Source of the DNA: Bradyrhizobium sp. CCGUVB1N3 | GTDB taxonomy: Bacteria; Pseudomonadota; Alphaproteobacteria; Rhizobiales; Xanthobacteraceae | NCBI RefSeq assembly: GCF_024199925.1 | Contig: NZ_JANADR010000001.1 | Coordinates: forward strand, 3,286,001 to 3,350,000 | Length of the DNA: 64,000 nucleotides | Direction of reading: 5' to 3' | Shown: positions 8,541-18,134 of the stretch, piece by piece | Numbering within the stretch: position 1 is the stretch's first letter | How the letters are laid out: each line of letters starts with the position of its first letter | Made by a program: the position numbers and the translations under genes | The notes under the pieces: generated by a model | The model's database searches: none | Seen by the model: only the letters and a program-made list of their open reading frames with translations | What the model was told of the DNA's origin: nothing

Positions 8541-8738
8541 TTAACGCTCTTTTTGGATCGGCTCACTCGGTGCACGATCAAGCGGCGGGTGCGGCAGGGC
8601 GAAACCGGTCGTGCCGGGCGACGCGTCGTTCGCAGCTTGGCGTGTGTCGACGCGCTCCAGCGTCGTGACGAACGCAACCACAATCGCGATGGCAAGTGCA
8701 ACGGCAAATAAAACCAACGCTGTCCGGTGCCTGTCCAT
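8541..8738 (-). CDS. Small single-span membrane protein, unknown function
   Basis: 65 residues starting MDRHRTALVLF with one hydrophobic segment (LVLFAVALAIAIVVAFVTTL, residues 9-28) and a polar, Pro-rich C-terminal tail ending EPIQKER. The start is supported by AGGAGG 8 bp upstream of ATG 8738. I recognise no family. It lies alone between the ligase pseudogene and the amidase. A membrane-anchored short protein is all that can be said. Confidence 0.5.
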   Translation of the reverse strand: MDRHRTALVLFAVALAIAIVVAFVTTLERVDTRQAANDASPGTTGFALPHPPLDRAPSEPIQKER

Positions 8739-9300
8739 GACAAGTCCCTCCTGCGGTAACGCTATAACGAACCGCCAAACCCGCGGGTTCCGCGCAAGGG
8801 CATGGATCGTCGACAAGCATAGCCTTCACACCGAGCCCACCGAGCGCGCACCCGCGCGCGAAAACCACTCGCAACGGTGGCTTTCGGCGAGACGCGCGAA
8901 AACACGCGTGTTTGCAAGGGCGTTCGGGGGAGCGGCAATCCGTAGATCGGTGGAGAAGGCTCTGTCTGGCGACAAGACCGAGGCCGCTCTGCTGGCAGAC
9001 TACCGCGGATGACGATTAGTTTTCTTCATCCGGAACATCTCGTTAGATGTCTCGCCGAGCCCGAAATCGGCAAGTTGCACCGGCGCCGGCCCTCCCCCGT
9101 ACCCAAACTCGCACCATGGGCGCCGTCTGAAACCCTTCGCAGCAGCGGTCCCCCGTGGTCCCCAAACGATGGAATCCGACCGGAGCTGCCTACCTGGCAA
9201 GGCCAAAAGGGATTGAAAAGCGGTCATTGCAAGGGCGACACTGCACAGCGTCCCGACGGGACGCCGAGCAAAAATGGAGGAACGCAAGAGGAGGAACGTA
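8739..9300. other. No gene recognised upstream of the amidase
   Basis: The 560 bp hold only short overlapping frames with no domain. The final part contains AGGAGG at about 9290, the ribosome site of the amidase. No clear promoter could be picked with confidence. Confidence 0.4.
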
Positions 9301-10818
9301 ATGTCACCGAAGCTGCCAACCATCGACCAAATCCTCAACATCGCCGAATTCTACGGCATGCACCTCAATGAGGAGGACGCCGTATCTTTTCGCGGCCTGA
9401 TGGCGGGATCAATGGCCTCTTACGCGCGCCTTGACGAGCTCGCAGAGCCGAAGCTCCCCGTCAACTACCCGCGCGCGCCTGGCTATCGTCCGAGCCTCGA
9501 GGAGAATAAATACAACGCGTGGTATTGGAAGACGGACATCAAGGGCAGCGGTGAGGGCCCGCTCGCGGGCAAATCGGTGGCGATCAAGGACAATATCTGT
9601 GTCGCGGGCGTGCCGATGATGAACGGCTCACGCGTTCTCGAGGGCTATGTGCCCGAAGTCGACGCTACTGTCGTGACCCGCATCCTCGACGCCGGCGGTA
9701 CAATCGCCGGCAAAGCCGCCTGCGAAGATCTTTGCTTCTCGGCCGGCAGTCACACTTGTGCCACGGGCCCCATCCGAAACCCGCACAATCTGGAGCACAG
9801 CACCGGCGGATCATCGGGCGGCAGCGCCGCGCTGGTGGCTGCGAAGGAGGTGGATATGGCCCTCGGCGGCGACCAGGGCGGGTCCATCCGCACGCCGTCA
9901 TGCTGGTGCGGCGCATATGGTTTGAAGCCAACTTGGGGACTGGTGCCAATGACCGGCGGCATGCCCATTTCCTATTCGGTCGACCACTGCGGGCCGATCT
10001 GCGGCTCAACCGAGGACGTCGCCCGGCTGCTCGCCGTCATCGCCGGCCCGGACGGCTACGATCCCCGCACGGTCGTCGCGAAGGTGCAGGACTACGTGGG
10101 CGCGCTCTCAAGGGGCGTCAAAGGAATGAAAATCGCGCTGATGAAGGAGGGTTTTGGCCACCCGACCAGCGATCGGATTACCGACGAAAAAGTCCGTGGG
10201 GCCATCGCCGAATTCAGCGCCTTGGGCGCAACCGTCGACGAGGTCTCCGTGCCGATGCATTACGACGGGCCGCACATCTGGACCGGCGTGATTCTCGAAG
10301 GCGCAGCCGAGATGATGATCAAAGGCTACGCCATGGGCAACAACTGGTCCGGCTACTACACCACCTCGTTGCAGGAGGCCTTTGCCCGCGGCTGGCAGTC
10401 GCGGCCGGACGACGTGTCTGAGACGGTGAAGCTTGTATTGATCCTCGGGGAGTACATGCACCGGCGCTACCACAACCGCTATCACGCGAAGGCGCAAAAT
10501 CTGCGGGTGCTCCTGCGCAAGGCTTACGACGACGTCCTCGACGCTTACGACCTCATCGCCATGCCGACGATACCGTTCCCCGCCACGAAGATTCCGCCGG
10601 CCGACTGCTCGCGCGAGCACTACGTCGACGCCGCCCTCAACATGCAGCAGAACACGTGTCCCTTCGACGTGAGCGGCCATCCCGCCTTCACGGTTCCGTG
10701 CGGCAGGGTGGGCGGGCTGCCTATCGGCATGATGCTGGTCGGCCACCACTTTGACGAAGCGACGCTGATCAGCGCGGGCCAGGCATTCGAGCAGATCGGG
10801 GACTGGCAGAGCCGCTGA
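9301..10818 (+). CDS. Amidase-signature amidase (Rhodococcus nitrile-amidase type)
   Basis: 505 residues. The catalytic Ser-cisSer-Lys triad is readable: K96 in SVAIKDN, S171 in HSTGGSSGGS and S195 in GGDQGGSIRTPS. These positions equal, as I recall, those of the Rhodococcus sp. N-771 amidase (K96, S171, S195), which hydrolyses amides formed from nitriles to acid plus ammonia. An extended N-terminal helical region before the signature core is also typical of that subgroup. ATG 9301 was chosen for its AGGAGG site; an ATG 27 bp upstream lacks one. It converges, with 2-3 bp between stop codons, on an amide/urea-type ABC operon, suggesting import followed by hydrolysis of a small amide. Confidence 0.85.
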   Translation: MSPKLPTIDQILNIAEFYGMHLNEEDAVSFRGLMAGSMASYARLDELAEPKLPVNYPRAPGYRPSLEENKYNAWYWKTDIKGSGEGPLAGKSVAIKDNICVAGVPMMNGSRVLEGYVPEVDATVVTRILDAGGTIAGKAACEDLCFSAGSHTCATGPIRNPHNLEHSTGGSSGGSAALVAAKEVDMALGGDQGGSIRTPSCWCGAYGLKPTWGLVPMTGGMPISYSVDHCGPICGSTEDVARLLAVIAGPDGYDPRTVVAKVQDYVGALSRGVKGMKIALMKEGFGHPTSDRITDEKVRGAIAEFSALGATVDEVSVPMHYDGPHIWTGVILEGAAEMMIKGYAMGNNWSGYYTTSLQEAFARGWQSRPDDVSETVKLVLILGEYMHRRYHNRYHAKAQNLRVLLRKAYDDVLDAYDLIAMPTIPFPATKIPPADCSREHYVDAALNMQQNTCPFDVSGHPAFTVPCGRVGGLPIGMMLVGHHFDEATLISAGQAFEQIGDWQSR

Positions 10819-10821
10819 ACG

Positions 10822-11529
10822 TCAAAGGCCCATCCGCTCAGAAATAAGCGCCCGATCGCCAAGTGCGGACGGCGCGAGTTCGTCTGTTATCCGACCCTTT
10901 TGCATGATCAAGACGCGCTGCGCCAGCGTGGCGACTAGCTTCAGATCTTGCTCCACCAGGAGGATCGTCAAGTTCCAGGCGCTGCGCAGCGCCTGCAGCC
11001 GTTCGGCGATGTCATCGACGATCGATGGCTGTACACCGTCGCTCGGCTCATCGAGCAAGACCAGGTTTGGTCGGCCCGCGAGACAGCGAGCCAGAGCCAG
11101 CACTTGACGCTCGCCGCCCGAGAGCATGCGGGCACGACGATCGAGCAGCGGCCTTAGGATCGGGAAGCGCTCCAACAGCTCCGGCACGGCGCTCGGCTCA
11201 ATGACGCCGAGTTCGCCCATGCGCAGGTTTTCTCGCACAGTCAGGTCAGGGAAGACCCCCTCGCCTTGTGGAACGTAGCCTATTCCGGCGCGCGCCCGGT
11301 GAGCTGTCCGAACGCGGGTGACGTCCCGCCCATCATATCGGATGACCCCCGCACTCGCCTGCAGCTCGCCGATCAGTGTCTTCAACAACGTCGTCTTGCC
11401 CATCCCATTGTGTCCCAGCACGCCGACGAGTTCTCCGCGAACGATCGAGAATGATACGCCGGCGAGGATGCCAATACGGCCATAGCCCGCGTGCAGGTTC
11501 TCGACTTCAAGTATGGCGCGACCTGCCAA
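10822..11529 (-). CDS. Branched-chain/urea-type ABC transporter ATPase (LivF/UrtE-like)
   Basis: 235 residues with Walker A GHNGMGKTT (residues ~37-45), Q-loop PQGEGVFPDL, signature LSGGERQ, Walker B LVLLDEPSDG and a switch region ending LLVEQDL. The D/E loop reads SDGVQPS, typical of LivF and UrtE. It energises uptake with the adjacent UrtD-like ATPase. Its start overlaps the upstream ATPase gene by 23 bp, so the two are translationally linked. Confidence 0.85.
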   Translation of the reverse strand: MAGRAILEVENLHAGYGRIGILAGVSFSIVRGELVGVLGHNGMGKTTLLKTLIGELQASAGVIRYDGRDVTRVRTAHRARAGIGYVPQGEGVFPDLTVRENLRMGELGVIEPSAVPELLERFPILRPLLDRRARMLSGGERQVLALARCLAGRPNLVLLDEPSDGVQPSIVDDIAERLQALRSAWNLTILLVEQDLKLVATLAQRVLIMQKGRITDELAPSALGDRALISERMGL

Positions 11530-12232
11530 GATACACCTCGCGCACGCGCGGATCGCGTTGCACGTTTTCCATGACGCCTTCGACGAGGATGCGTCCCTGG
11601 TGAAAGACCGTGACGAATGAATTCAGCCTGCGGATGAATTCCATATCGTGCTCGACGACGACGACGCTCGCGTCGCTATTGATAACGCGGATAAGCTCGA
11701 CCGTTCGCTCGATCTCATCCGCCGCCATCCCCGCCGTGGGCTCGTCAAGCAACATCAGCTTGGGGCGCTGGGCCATGACCATGCCGATGTCGACCCATTG
11801 GCGCATGCCGTGCGCAAGTGTCCCGACGGTCTGCTTGGCGACGTTCCCCAGATTGAGGCGATAGATCATCTCATGGACGGCGGCTCGGGCACCGGTCGTC
11901 GAATGCCGAAGGCGCGCCGCAAGCCACAGATTCTCTGAGACACTGAGACCCTCGAACACGCTGGGGACCTGGTTCTTGATCCCGATTCCGAGGCGCCCGA
12001 TTGTGTGCGGCGCCCGGCCAGTGATCTCCTGCCCATCGAAGATGATGCGTCCGCCGCTGGCGCGAAGCTGACCGGTGACGAGCTTGAAGAAGGTGCTTTT
12101 GCCCGCGCCGTTCGGGCCGATCAAGCAGCGCAGCTCCCCGCGTCGCATCTTGAAATCCACGCCGGCGACCGCCCGGACGCCGCCGAACCACTTCTCGAGG
12201 CTTTGCGTCTCAAGCACCGACTCTTGGCTCAT
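11507..12232 (-). CDS. ABC transporter ATPase (UrtD/LivG-like) with an atypical signature
   Basis: 241 residues from ATG 12232 (upstream in-frame starts extend it to 12304 but add no conserved sequence). Walker A GPNGAGKST, Walker B LMLLDEPTAGM. The signature motif is LAHGMRQWVDIG rather than LSGGQ; the LSHG-like form with QW is characteristic of UrtD, the urea-transporter ATPase. That, the UrtA-like binding protein and the amidase point to an amide or urea cargo. It is divergent from the binding-protein gene, with about 110 bp between starts that should hold both promoters. Confidence 0.82.
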   Translation of the reverse strand: MSQESVLETQSLEKWFGGVRAVAGVDFKMRRGELRCLIGPNGAGKSTFFKLVTGQLRASGGRIIFDGQEITGRAPHTIGRLGIGIKNQVPSVFEGLSVSENLWLAARLRHSTTGARAAVHEMIYRLNLGNVAKQTVGTLAHGMRQWVDIGMVMAQRPKLMLLDEPTAGMAADEIERTVELIRVINSDASVVVVEHDMEFIRRLNSFVTVFHQGRILVEGVMENVQRDPRVREVYLGRSRHT

Positions 12233-12343
12233 TTGGGCGCTCGGCGCCCTCATGAGGACTTGATCTGCATCGCGGTCCGGTGGGATAATGCAGCCGCGCG
12301 TCATAAGGCATTATAGCTGAAGCATAGGCGATGGAGAAAGCCA

Positions 12344-13579
12344 ATGTTGACTCGCAGGACAGCGCTTTTTCAACTCAGTGCAGCGTCGCTCGGTTTGGCC
12401 CTGGCGAATATGCCGCAACGCCGCGCCGAGGCGGCGGACGAGATTATCGTCGGCAACCTGCTCGATTCCACCGGACCGATTAACATCTACGGCCTGCCGA
12501 TGGTCGATGCCACGAAATTCGCGATCGACGACATCAATTCATCGGGCGGGGTCTTAGGAAAAAAACTTCATCTCGTGCAGTTCGATACGCAATCCAACAA
12601 TCAACTATACACACAATACGCGACGCAACTGTTGCTCGAAAGCAAGGTCGCCGTCCTCATGGGAGGCATCACCAGCGCTTCGCGCGAAGCCGTCCGGCCG
12701 GTCGTCGACAAATATGGCGCCCCGTATTTCTACAACGAGCAGTATGAAGGCGGCGTATGCGACAAGAACGTCTTCTGCACGGGCGTGACACCGGCTCAGC
12801 AGATCGGCAACCTGGCGCCGTGGGCGGTGCAGGAGCACGGCCCCAAGTTTTATACGCTGGCGGCCGACTACAACTACGGCCATATTTCCGCGGACTGGGT
12901 GAAGGTTTACCTCCAGCAGGCGAAGGGCGAGCTCGCAGCGCAAGAATTCATTCCGCTCGACGTGGTCGATTTCGGCTCGGTCATTCAGCGCATCGAGAAT
13001 GCGCGGCCGAACGTCGTGTTTTCCTTGCTGGTCGGTGGCAACCACATCGCCTTCTACCGGCAGTTCGCCGCCGCGGGTCTGAACAAGAAAATCCCGATCG
13101 TCTCGCCGACTTTCGGTCTCGGCAACGAGCAGATCGTTCTGAAGCCGGAGGAGGTCGAGGGATTGACCGTAATTTATCCGTACTTCCAGGAGCTCGACAA
13201 CGAGACTAACAAGAAGTGGGTAGCCGCTTGGCGTCAACGGTACGGCGCCGACTATCCCTACATCACCGACTCGGCCAATACCGTGTGGAACGGCTGGCAT
13301 CTCTGGGCCATGGCCGCCAACAAGGCGGGATCGCTCGATCCGGCCAAGGTTATTGCCGCGCTGGAGAGCGGACTGTCCTTCGACGCGCCGGAAGGCAAGA
13401 TCAGGCTCGACCCGCAGAGTCATCACGTTGTGCATACGGTGCATCTTGCGAAGGTCAACGACAAGAAGGGCTTCACGATCTTCAAATCGATCGAGAACGT
13501 CGAACCCTCGGATACTAAACAGGTCTGCGACCTGATCGGGAAGCCCGACCAACACACGCAGTACACGCCGAAGTTCTGA
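12344..13579 (+). CDS. ABC substrate-binding protein, UrtA/FmdD/AmiC-like (urea or short amide)
   Basis: 411 residues, with a twin-arginine-like signal (TRRTALFQLSAASLGLALA) and then a type-I periplasmic binding fold. Family-typical blocks include DATKFAIDDINSSGGVLGKK, LMGGITSASREAVRP and, near the C-terminus, ITDSANTVWNGWHLWAMA and HHVVHTVHLAKV, which are shared with urea/short-chain amide binding proteins and not with leucine binding proteins. Start supported by GGAGA. First gene of the plus-strand half of the divergon, followed by the two permeases. Cargo identity is inferred. Confidence 0.82.
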   Translation: MLTRRTALFQLSAASLGLALANMPQRRAEAADEIIVGNLLDSTGPINIYGLPMVDATKFAIDDINSSGGVLGKKLHLVQFDTQSNNQLYTQYATQLLLESKVAVLMGGITSASREAVRPVVDKYGAPYFYNEQYEGGVCDKNVFCTGVTPAQQIGNLAPWAVQEHGPKFYTLAADYNYGHISADWVKVYLQQAKGELAAQEFIPLDVVDFGSVIQRIENARPNVVFSLLVGGNHIAFYRQFAAAGLNKKIPIVSPTFGLGNEQIVLKPEEVEGLTVIYPYFQELDNETNKKWVAAWRQRYGADYPYITDSANTVWNGWHLWAMAANKAGSLDPAKVIAALESGLSFDAPEGKIRLDPQSHHVVHTVHLAKVNDKKGFTIFKSIENVEPSDTKQVCDLIGKPDQHTQYTPKF

Positions 13580-13628
13580 TGACAGACGGCGGCGACGGCT
13601 GATCCGTGGCCCGGAGGGTTGCAGCGGA

Positions 13629-14489
13629 ATGGAACAGGCAGTGGTAACTGCGGTAGGCGTCTTTTTCTCGATCTCTACCCTTGTGCTGCTCGCCCTAGGC
13701 CTCGCCATCATCTTCGGCATGATGGGCGTGCTGAACCTGGCCCAGGGGGAATTCCTCACGCTCGGCGCCTACACCGTGCTCGTCGCCACCTCTCACGGGC
13801 TCTCGATCTGGGCGGGGGTTCTGCTCGCTCCGTTCGTCGTCGGTTCTATTGGAGTGATCCTCGAAAGATCGATCATCCGCTTTCTGTATGGTCGTCCGCT
13901 CGACACGATGCTGGCCACGTGGGGCCTGAGCCTGGCGCTCGTCGGCGTCATGACTCTCGTCATGGGGCCGACGACCGAAGGTATTGCGACGCCCCTCGGC
14001 AGTTTCGAAGTCGGCCGCTACCGCGTCTCCTTCTACCGGCTCGTGGTGATTGCGATCTCGGCCGGCGCGGCTCTGGCGACCTATTTGGCGCTTCGCCACA
14101 CGCGCGCTGGGCTGATCGCGCGGGCGACGATGCAGTCGCCTCATCTCGTGGCGGTCTCGGGCGTCGAGCCGCAGCTCGTCTATATGGCCACGTTCGGCGC
14201 AGGAGCGGCGCTCGCCGGGTTGGCCGGCGCTGTGATGGCCCCCCTGACCGGCGTGGTCCCCACCATGGGACTTGCCTTCATCGCCAAGATCTTCATCACC
14301 GTCATGGTGGGCGGCTCCACGGTGCTGCTCGGCACCGTAAGCTCCGCCGGCGTCCTCGGGCTGGTCGAGAGCGCCGTTTCCTACGCCTCCACGCCGATCT
14401 ACGGCCAGGTCACGATGCTGGCTCTGGCGATGGTGCTACTGCGCCTGCTGCCGAACGGAATGTCCGGCCTGTTTCGGGGCGGCCTATGA
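13629..14489 (+). CDS. Branched-chain/urea-type ABC permease (LivH/UrtB-like)
   Basis: 286 residues, about eight hydrophobic segments, with the LivH hallmarks GMMGVLNLAQGEFLTLGAY near the N-terminus and GLAFIAKIFITVMVGG near the C-terminus. Forms the inner-membrane channel with the next gene. Start ATG 13629 follows GGAGGG; its stop overlaps the next start as ATGA (14486-14489). Confidence 0.85.
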   Translation: MEQAVVTAVGVFFSISTLVLLALGLAIIFGMMGVLNLAQGEFLTLGAYTVLVATSHGLSIWAGVLLAPFVVGSIGVILERSIIRFLYGRPLDTMLATWGLSLALVGVMTLVMGPTTEGIATPLGSFEVGRYRVSFYRLVVIAISAGAALATYLALRHTRAGLIARATMQSPHLVAVSGVEPQLVYMATFGAGAALAGLAGAVMAPLTGVVPTMGLAFIAKIFITVMVGGSTVLLGTVSSAGVLGLVESAVSYASTPIYGQVTMLALAMVLLRLLPNGMSGLFRGGL

Positions 14490-15487
14490 AGCGGGGTGAG
14501 CTGATTGGCTGGGCCGCGGCGGCGGTTGTCCTAGCCGGCCTGCCCCAGCTGTTGTCGCTGTTCCAGACGGTCCAGCTCACGGTCTTCGTCATTTTTGCAA
14601 TGCTGGCGCTTAGCCTCGACTTCCTGTGGGGGATCGCCGGCATTCTGTCCTTTGGCCAGGCGGCGCTGTTCGGCGTCGGTGGATACGTTTATGGCATCGT
14701 CGGCATCGCCTTGGGGACGACCCCGTTCGGATTGATCGCGGGAATGCTTGGTCCCGCAGTCGTCGCCGCGCTCATTGGCTACGTCGCCTTCTACGGACGG
14801 GTCGGATCGATGTATCTCGCCGTAGTCACCTTGACGCTGACGCTGATCCTTTACCAGGTCATGGGCAGCACGGCGGATCCGAAATACGCGATCGGCGATG
14901 CGCGCCTTGGCGGCTACAACGGGATGACCAACATACCTTCTCTGTCCCTCGCCGGTCGTGGCGGCCCGCCGCTGGGTCCGGTGGAATACTTCTATGTCGT
15001 CGGGGGACTGCTCTTTCTCGCCTTGATATTTTGCGTCACTCTCTCCCGCGCGTCTTTCGGACGCATTCTTCAGGGCATCCGGGAGAACGAGTCGCGCATG
15101 GAGCTGCTCGGGTATGACGTTCGCTGGCGGAAGCTCCTCGCCTTTGTCATTTCTGCGGCCCTCGCCGGTCTCGCAGGGGCGCTGTTCGCGAGCTGGGGGA
15201 ACTTCATAAACCCGGAGGTCTTCAGTCTGCCGCAGGCCGCAGTGGTGGTCATTTGGGTTCTGGTGGGCGGACGCGGCACACTGTGGGGCGCCATCCTGGG
15301 GACCGTCGTGGTACAATATTTAACAAGTCTCGTGGGCGAAGTCGGAGCAATCTATACCACGATCGTGCTTGGGAGCATGCTGGTCGCGATCGTGCTCTTG
15401 TTCCGCCGCGGCCTAGCGCCGGCTCTGATGGACGGCGTTGTCCGGGTCGTTCGTCGTCGGTCCGGCGGGGTTGCCGCAGGTCGTTGA
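14486..15487 (+). CDS. Branched-chain/urea-type ABC permease (LivM/UrtC-like)
   Basis: 333 residues with ~9-10 membrane segments and LivM-type motifs: LSLDFLWGIAGILSFGQAALFG, the ATPase-coupling stretch FGRILQGIRENESRMELLGYD, and WVLVGGRGTLWGAILG. The start at 14486 overlaps the LivH-like stop; a frame open further upstream is just shadow of that gene. C-terminus is basic and cytoplasmic. Last gene of the plus-strand transport unit. Confidence 0.85.
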   Translation: MKRGELIGWAAAAVVLAGLPQLLSLFQTVQLTVFVIFAMLALSLDFLWGIAGILSFGQAALFGVGGYVYGIVGIALGTTPFGLIAGMLGPAVVAALIGYVAFYGRVGSMYLAVVTLTLTLILYQVMGSTADPKYAIGDARLGGYNGMTNIPSLSLAGRGGPPLGPVEYFYVVGGLLFLALIFCVTLSRASFGRILQGIRENESRMELLGYDVRWRKLLAFVISAALAGLAGALFASWGNFINPEVFSLPQAAVVVIWVLVGGRGTLWGAILGTVVVQYLTSLVGEVGAIYTTIVLGSMLVAIVLLFRRGLAPALMDGVVRVVRRRSGGVAAGR

Positions 15488-15802
15488 ATTGATGCACGGC
15501 GAAACCTAGTTCCCGGTCTGCGGCCTTGTCTTGGGAAGTAAAGGACTGTGCTCCGCCCGGCCAAGACTTACGCCGACGGGTCAGGTGGTGATCCGCCGTC
15601 AGTTAAGACGTCGATCACTACACCCGATATTTGCTCGCGTAGTGCTTTCCGAGAATCTTGCGGGTCTGCTCTGTAAGGCGCTTGTTACCAAGCGTCGGAG
15701 GCCGGTCGCTGGGCTTTCGCACCTTCGGCCAATCCGTTCCTCGTCTCCGTTTCCTTTGTAGACGCATCGCAGCAAATCGAGTCGTAACGGACCCGCCCTC
15801 AT
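15488..15802. other. No gene recognised between the permease gene and the DUF62 tail
   Basis: Short frames only. The permease gene and the DUF62 remnant converge here, so a terminator is expected, but no clear stem followed by a T-run was found. Confidence 0.35.
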
Positions 15803-15904
15803 TCAAAAGACGATCTCGACGGGAATGCCGATCGAGAGGCCGAGATCGCAGTCCGCGCGCCCCTGATTGACCGCGATTTCGGCAAGGCCGTTCGAATTCT
15901 CGTA
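15803..15904 (-). pseudogene. Last 33 codons of a DUF62 SAM hydroxide adenosyltransferase gene
   Basis: The frame reads YENSNGLAEIAVNQGRAD and then a DLGLSIGIPVEIVF-type end and TGA, the characteristic C-terminus of the SAM hydrolase/chlorinase-fluorinase (DUF62) family. It runs without break exactly to the IS left end at 15905. The N-terminal ~130 residues of a DUF62 protein lie on the same strand at 31911-32315. About 80 central residues are in neither piece. I infer one gene split by insertion plus deletion. Confidence 0.6.
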
Positions 15905-17003
15905 CCTGTGCCTACCGTAAATCACATCCGGCCATATTGATGGTGCAGTCCGCCTAGGACCGGTCGGCATACGATATTCCCGACCCGCTCAACGCCGCGA
16001 GGAACCGGGGCATCCTTGTTCAATGACAAATGAGTGCGCGTGGCGTTGTAGTAATCTTTGTACGATAGCAGAACGTGGCGCAGATGTCGTTCGCCGAAGA
16101 CTACGACATGATCAATGCATTCCCTCCGGATTGAACCGATCAACCGTTCTGCGTAGGCGTTTTGCCAGGGTGAGCGGAAAGACGTCGGGCGGTCTCGAAT
16201 GCCGATCGACCGAACCCGGCGGACAAAGATCTCGCCATAAACTCGATCGCGGTCCCTGATTAAGTAACGAGGGATTTGCTCCCAGCCACAGGCTTCAGTG
16301 AGCTGATTGGCGAGCCATTCGGCCGTCGGGTGCGCGGTCACCCCAAACCACAGGATCTGCCGCCGGCCATGGCCTATGATCAGCAAACCATAGAGCAGTC
16401 GGAACGAGATCGTCGGCACGACGAAGAGGTCCATTGCGACAATGCCATCCGCATGGTTGCGAAGGAACGTCTTCCATCCCTGCGAGGGAGGGCCCCTCCT
16501 CCGCGCCATATACTTGGCGACGCTGGTCTGGCCGATCTCGATGCCGAGCTTGAGAAGCTCTCCATGGATTCTCGGCGCTCCGCACAATGGGTTGGCGATG
16601 CTCATCTCGCGGATCAGCCGGCGAATTTCCAACGGTACAGTTGGTCACCCGCAGCGGTGCCGCGATTTCCAGCGCCAATACGATCTGAAACCGGCACGGT
16701 GCCAACGGATGACGGTACCCGGCGTCACAATCGTGAACGCCTTGATGGTATTTGGCACCAAACGATACAGACCAACAAAGATCAGGCGATCCATCGCACT
16801 TAAGGGCACTCTCTTCGGCACATGCCGTCGCTGGATGTTAAGTTGATGACGAAGGATCAGGATCTCAGCTTCCAACGAGACCCGCGACCGGAACAATAGG
16901 ACCAGCACCGACCAGACCAGGCTGTAAGCTTCTCTCATGAGACAGAAGCATTGCGCGATTCGACCTCACGTACCAGATGGATTAGGGTTTCCGACAGGGA
17001 CAG
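15905..17003 (-). mobile_element. 1.1-kb insertion sequence, copy 1 (decayed)
   Basis: It carries a transposase related to the copy at 36947-38044, with the same 338-codon length. The ends are imperfect inverted repeats: left CCTGTGCCTACCGTAAATC, right (reverse complement) GCTGTCCCTGTCGGAAACCC, both related to the GCTGTGTxTACCGAAAACC ends of copy 2. Its left end lies within the DUF62 gene; its right end abuts an IS630 gene whose own left end is missing. No target duplication was identified. Confidence 0.65.
15922..16938 (-). pseudogene. rve-type DDE transposase with an in-frame TGA
   Basis: The 339-codon frame aligns residue for residue with the intact transposase at 36965-37981: N-terminal LEAEILILRHQLNIQRR, WHRAGFRSYWRWKSRHR, then core motifs with D in VAMDLFVVPT, D in IRDRDRVYG and E in AYAERLIGSIRREC. 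At 16645-16647 the codon that is Arg in the intact copy is TGA (a CGA-to-TGA change would do it), so the product would stop after ~97 residues, before the catalytic core. Frame is kept on both sides, so this is a point nonsense mutation, not a frameshift. Confidence 0.75.
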
Positions 17004-17035
17004 CCAAGGATGGAGGCACAGCGACGGAGTCTCCA

Positions 17036-18058
17036 ATGGCGGTCCAGCAACTTGCTCCCCTGATATTGAGCGCTGATGAGCGTGCCGAACTGACGTCGCT
17101 GACGATGCGGCGGAAGACGGCGCAGGCGCTGGCTCTGAGAGCCCGGATTGTGCTGACCTGTGCGGAGGGTGGTCAGAACACGGAAGTGGCGGCCAAGCTG
17201 GGGCTGGACCGGCAGACCGTAGGCAAGTGGCGGCGGCGTTTTATGGAGCAGCGTGTGGCCGGGCTGCACGACGAGCCGCGCTCCGGCGCGCCGCGCACGA
17301 TTGACGATGCCCGCATCGAAGCCGTGATCGTGAGGACGTTGGAGAGCTGCCCTGAGAACGCTACTCATTGGAGTTCCCGCGACATGGCGAAGACCAGCGG
17401 CCTATCGGTGTCGACGGTCCAACGCATCTGGCGGGCCTCCGGGCTCCAGCCGCACCGGATGGAGACGTTCAAGCTCTCGACCGATCCGAACTTCGTGGCC
17501 AAAGTGCGCGATGTCGTGGGCCTCTACGTCTCACCGCCGGAGCACGCCATCGTTCTGTGTGTGGATGAGAAGTCCCAAATCCAGGCGCTGGACCGCAGCC
17601 AGCCGATGCTGCCGATGCGTCCCGGCCAGGCGGCCCGAAGGAGCCATGACTACAAATGGCATGGCACCACATCGCTGTTCGCCGCCCTCGATATTGCGAC
17701 CGGACGAGTCATTGGCAAGTGCTACGGGCGCCACCGCACCGCCGAGTTCCGCAAGTTCCTTGACGAGATCGAAGCTGCCGTACCGCGCGAACTCGACGTC
17801 CATCTCGTCATGGACAATTACGTCACGCACAAGACCCCAATGATCCGCAGATGGCTGGCCAAAAGGCCGCGTTGGCACGTGCACCTGACCCCGACCAGTT
17901 CGTCATGGCTCAACCAAGTCGAGCGCTTCTTCGCGCTCCTCACCGATACGAAGATCAGGCGCGGCGTCTATCGCAGCGTGGCCGCTTTCAGGGCGGACAT
18001 CGCCTCGTTCATCGAACGACACAACGCCGATCCCAAACCGTTCCAAATCCGCCGATGA
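17036..18058 (+). pseudogene. IS630-family transposase with a damaged 3' end
   Basis: From ATG 17036 ([19 protein letters not shown]) 340 residues: N-terminal HTH ([14 protein letters not shown]), then the IS630 DDE core with D in [19 protein letters not shown] in [11 protein letters not shown] and E in [10 protein letters not shown]. The end reads [18 protein letters not shown], whereas just downstream the lost frame continues as [20 protein letters not shown], the expected tail; a few bases appear to be missing near 18045. The element's left end is also missing, cut at 17003 by the neighbouring IS, while the right end seems to be near 18144. Probably inactive. Confidence 0.75.
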
Positions 18059-18134
18059 CATCCTTGCTTCCATCGAGCGCTTCTGCCGTTACAATGCCCC
18101 GGCAAAACACGCCCCGATGTTGCGAACTTCTGGT

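Noticed and set aside
12605..13759. 384-codon minus-strand frame opposite the binding protein
   Set aside because: Shadow of the UrtA-like gene, no domain.
13619..14485. Long N-terminal extension of the LivM-like permease
   Set aside because: It lies in another frame of the LivH-like gene; the ATGA overlap at 14486 gives the natural start.
15922..16938. Frameshift as the cause of the split transposase in IS copy 1
   Set aside because: Both pieces are in the same frame and align codon by codon to the intact copy; the break is a single TGA codon.
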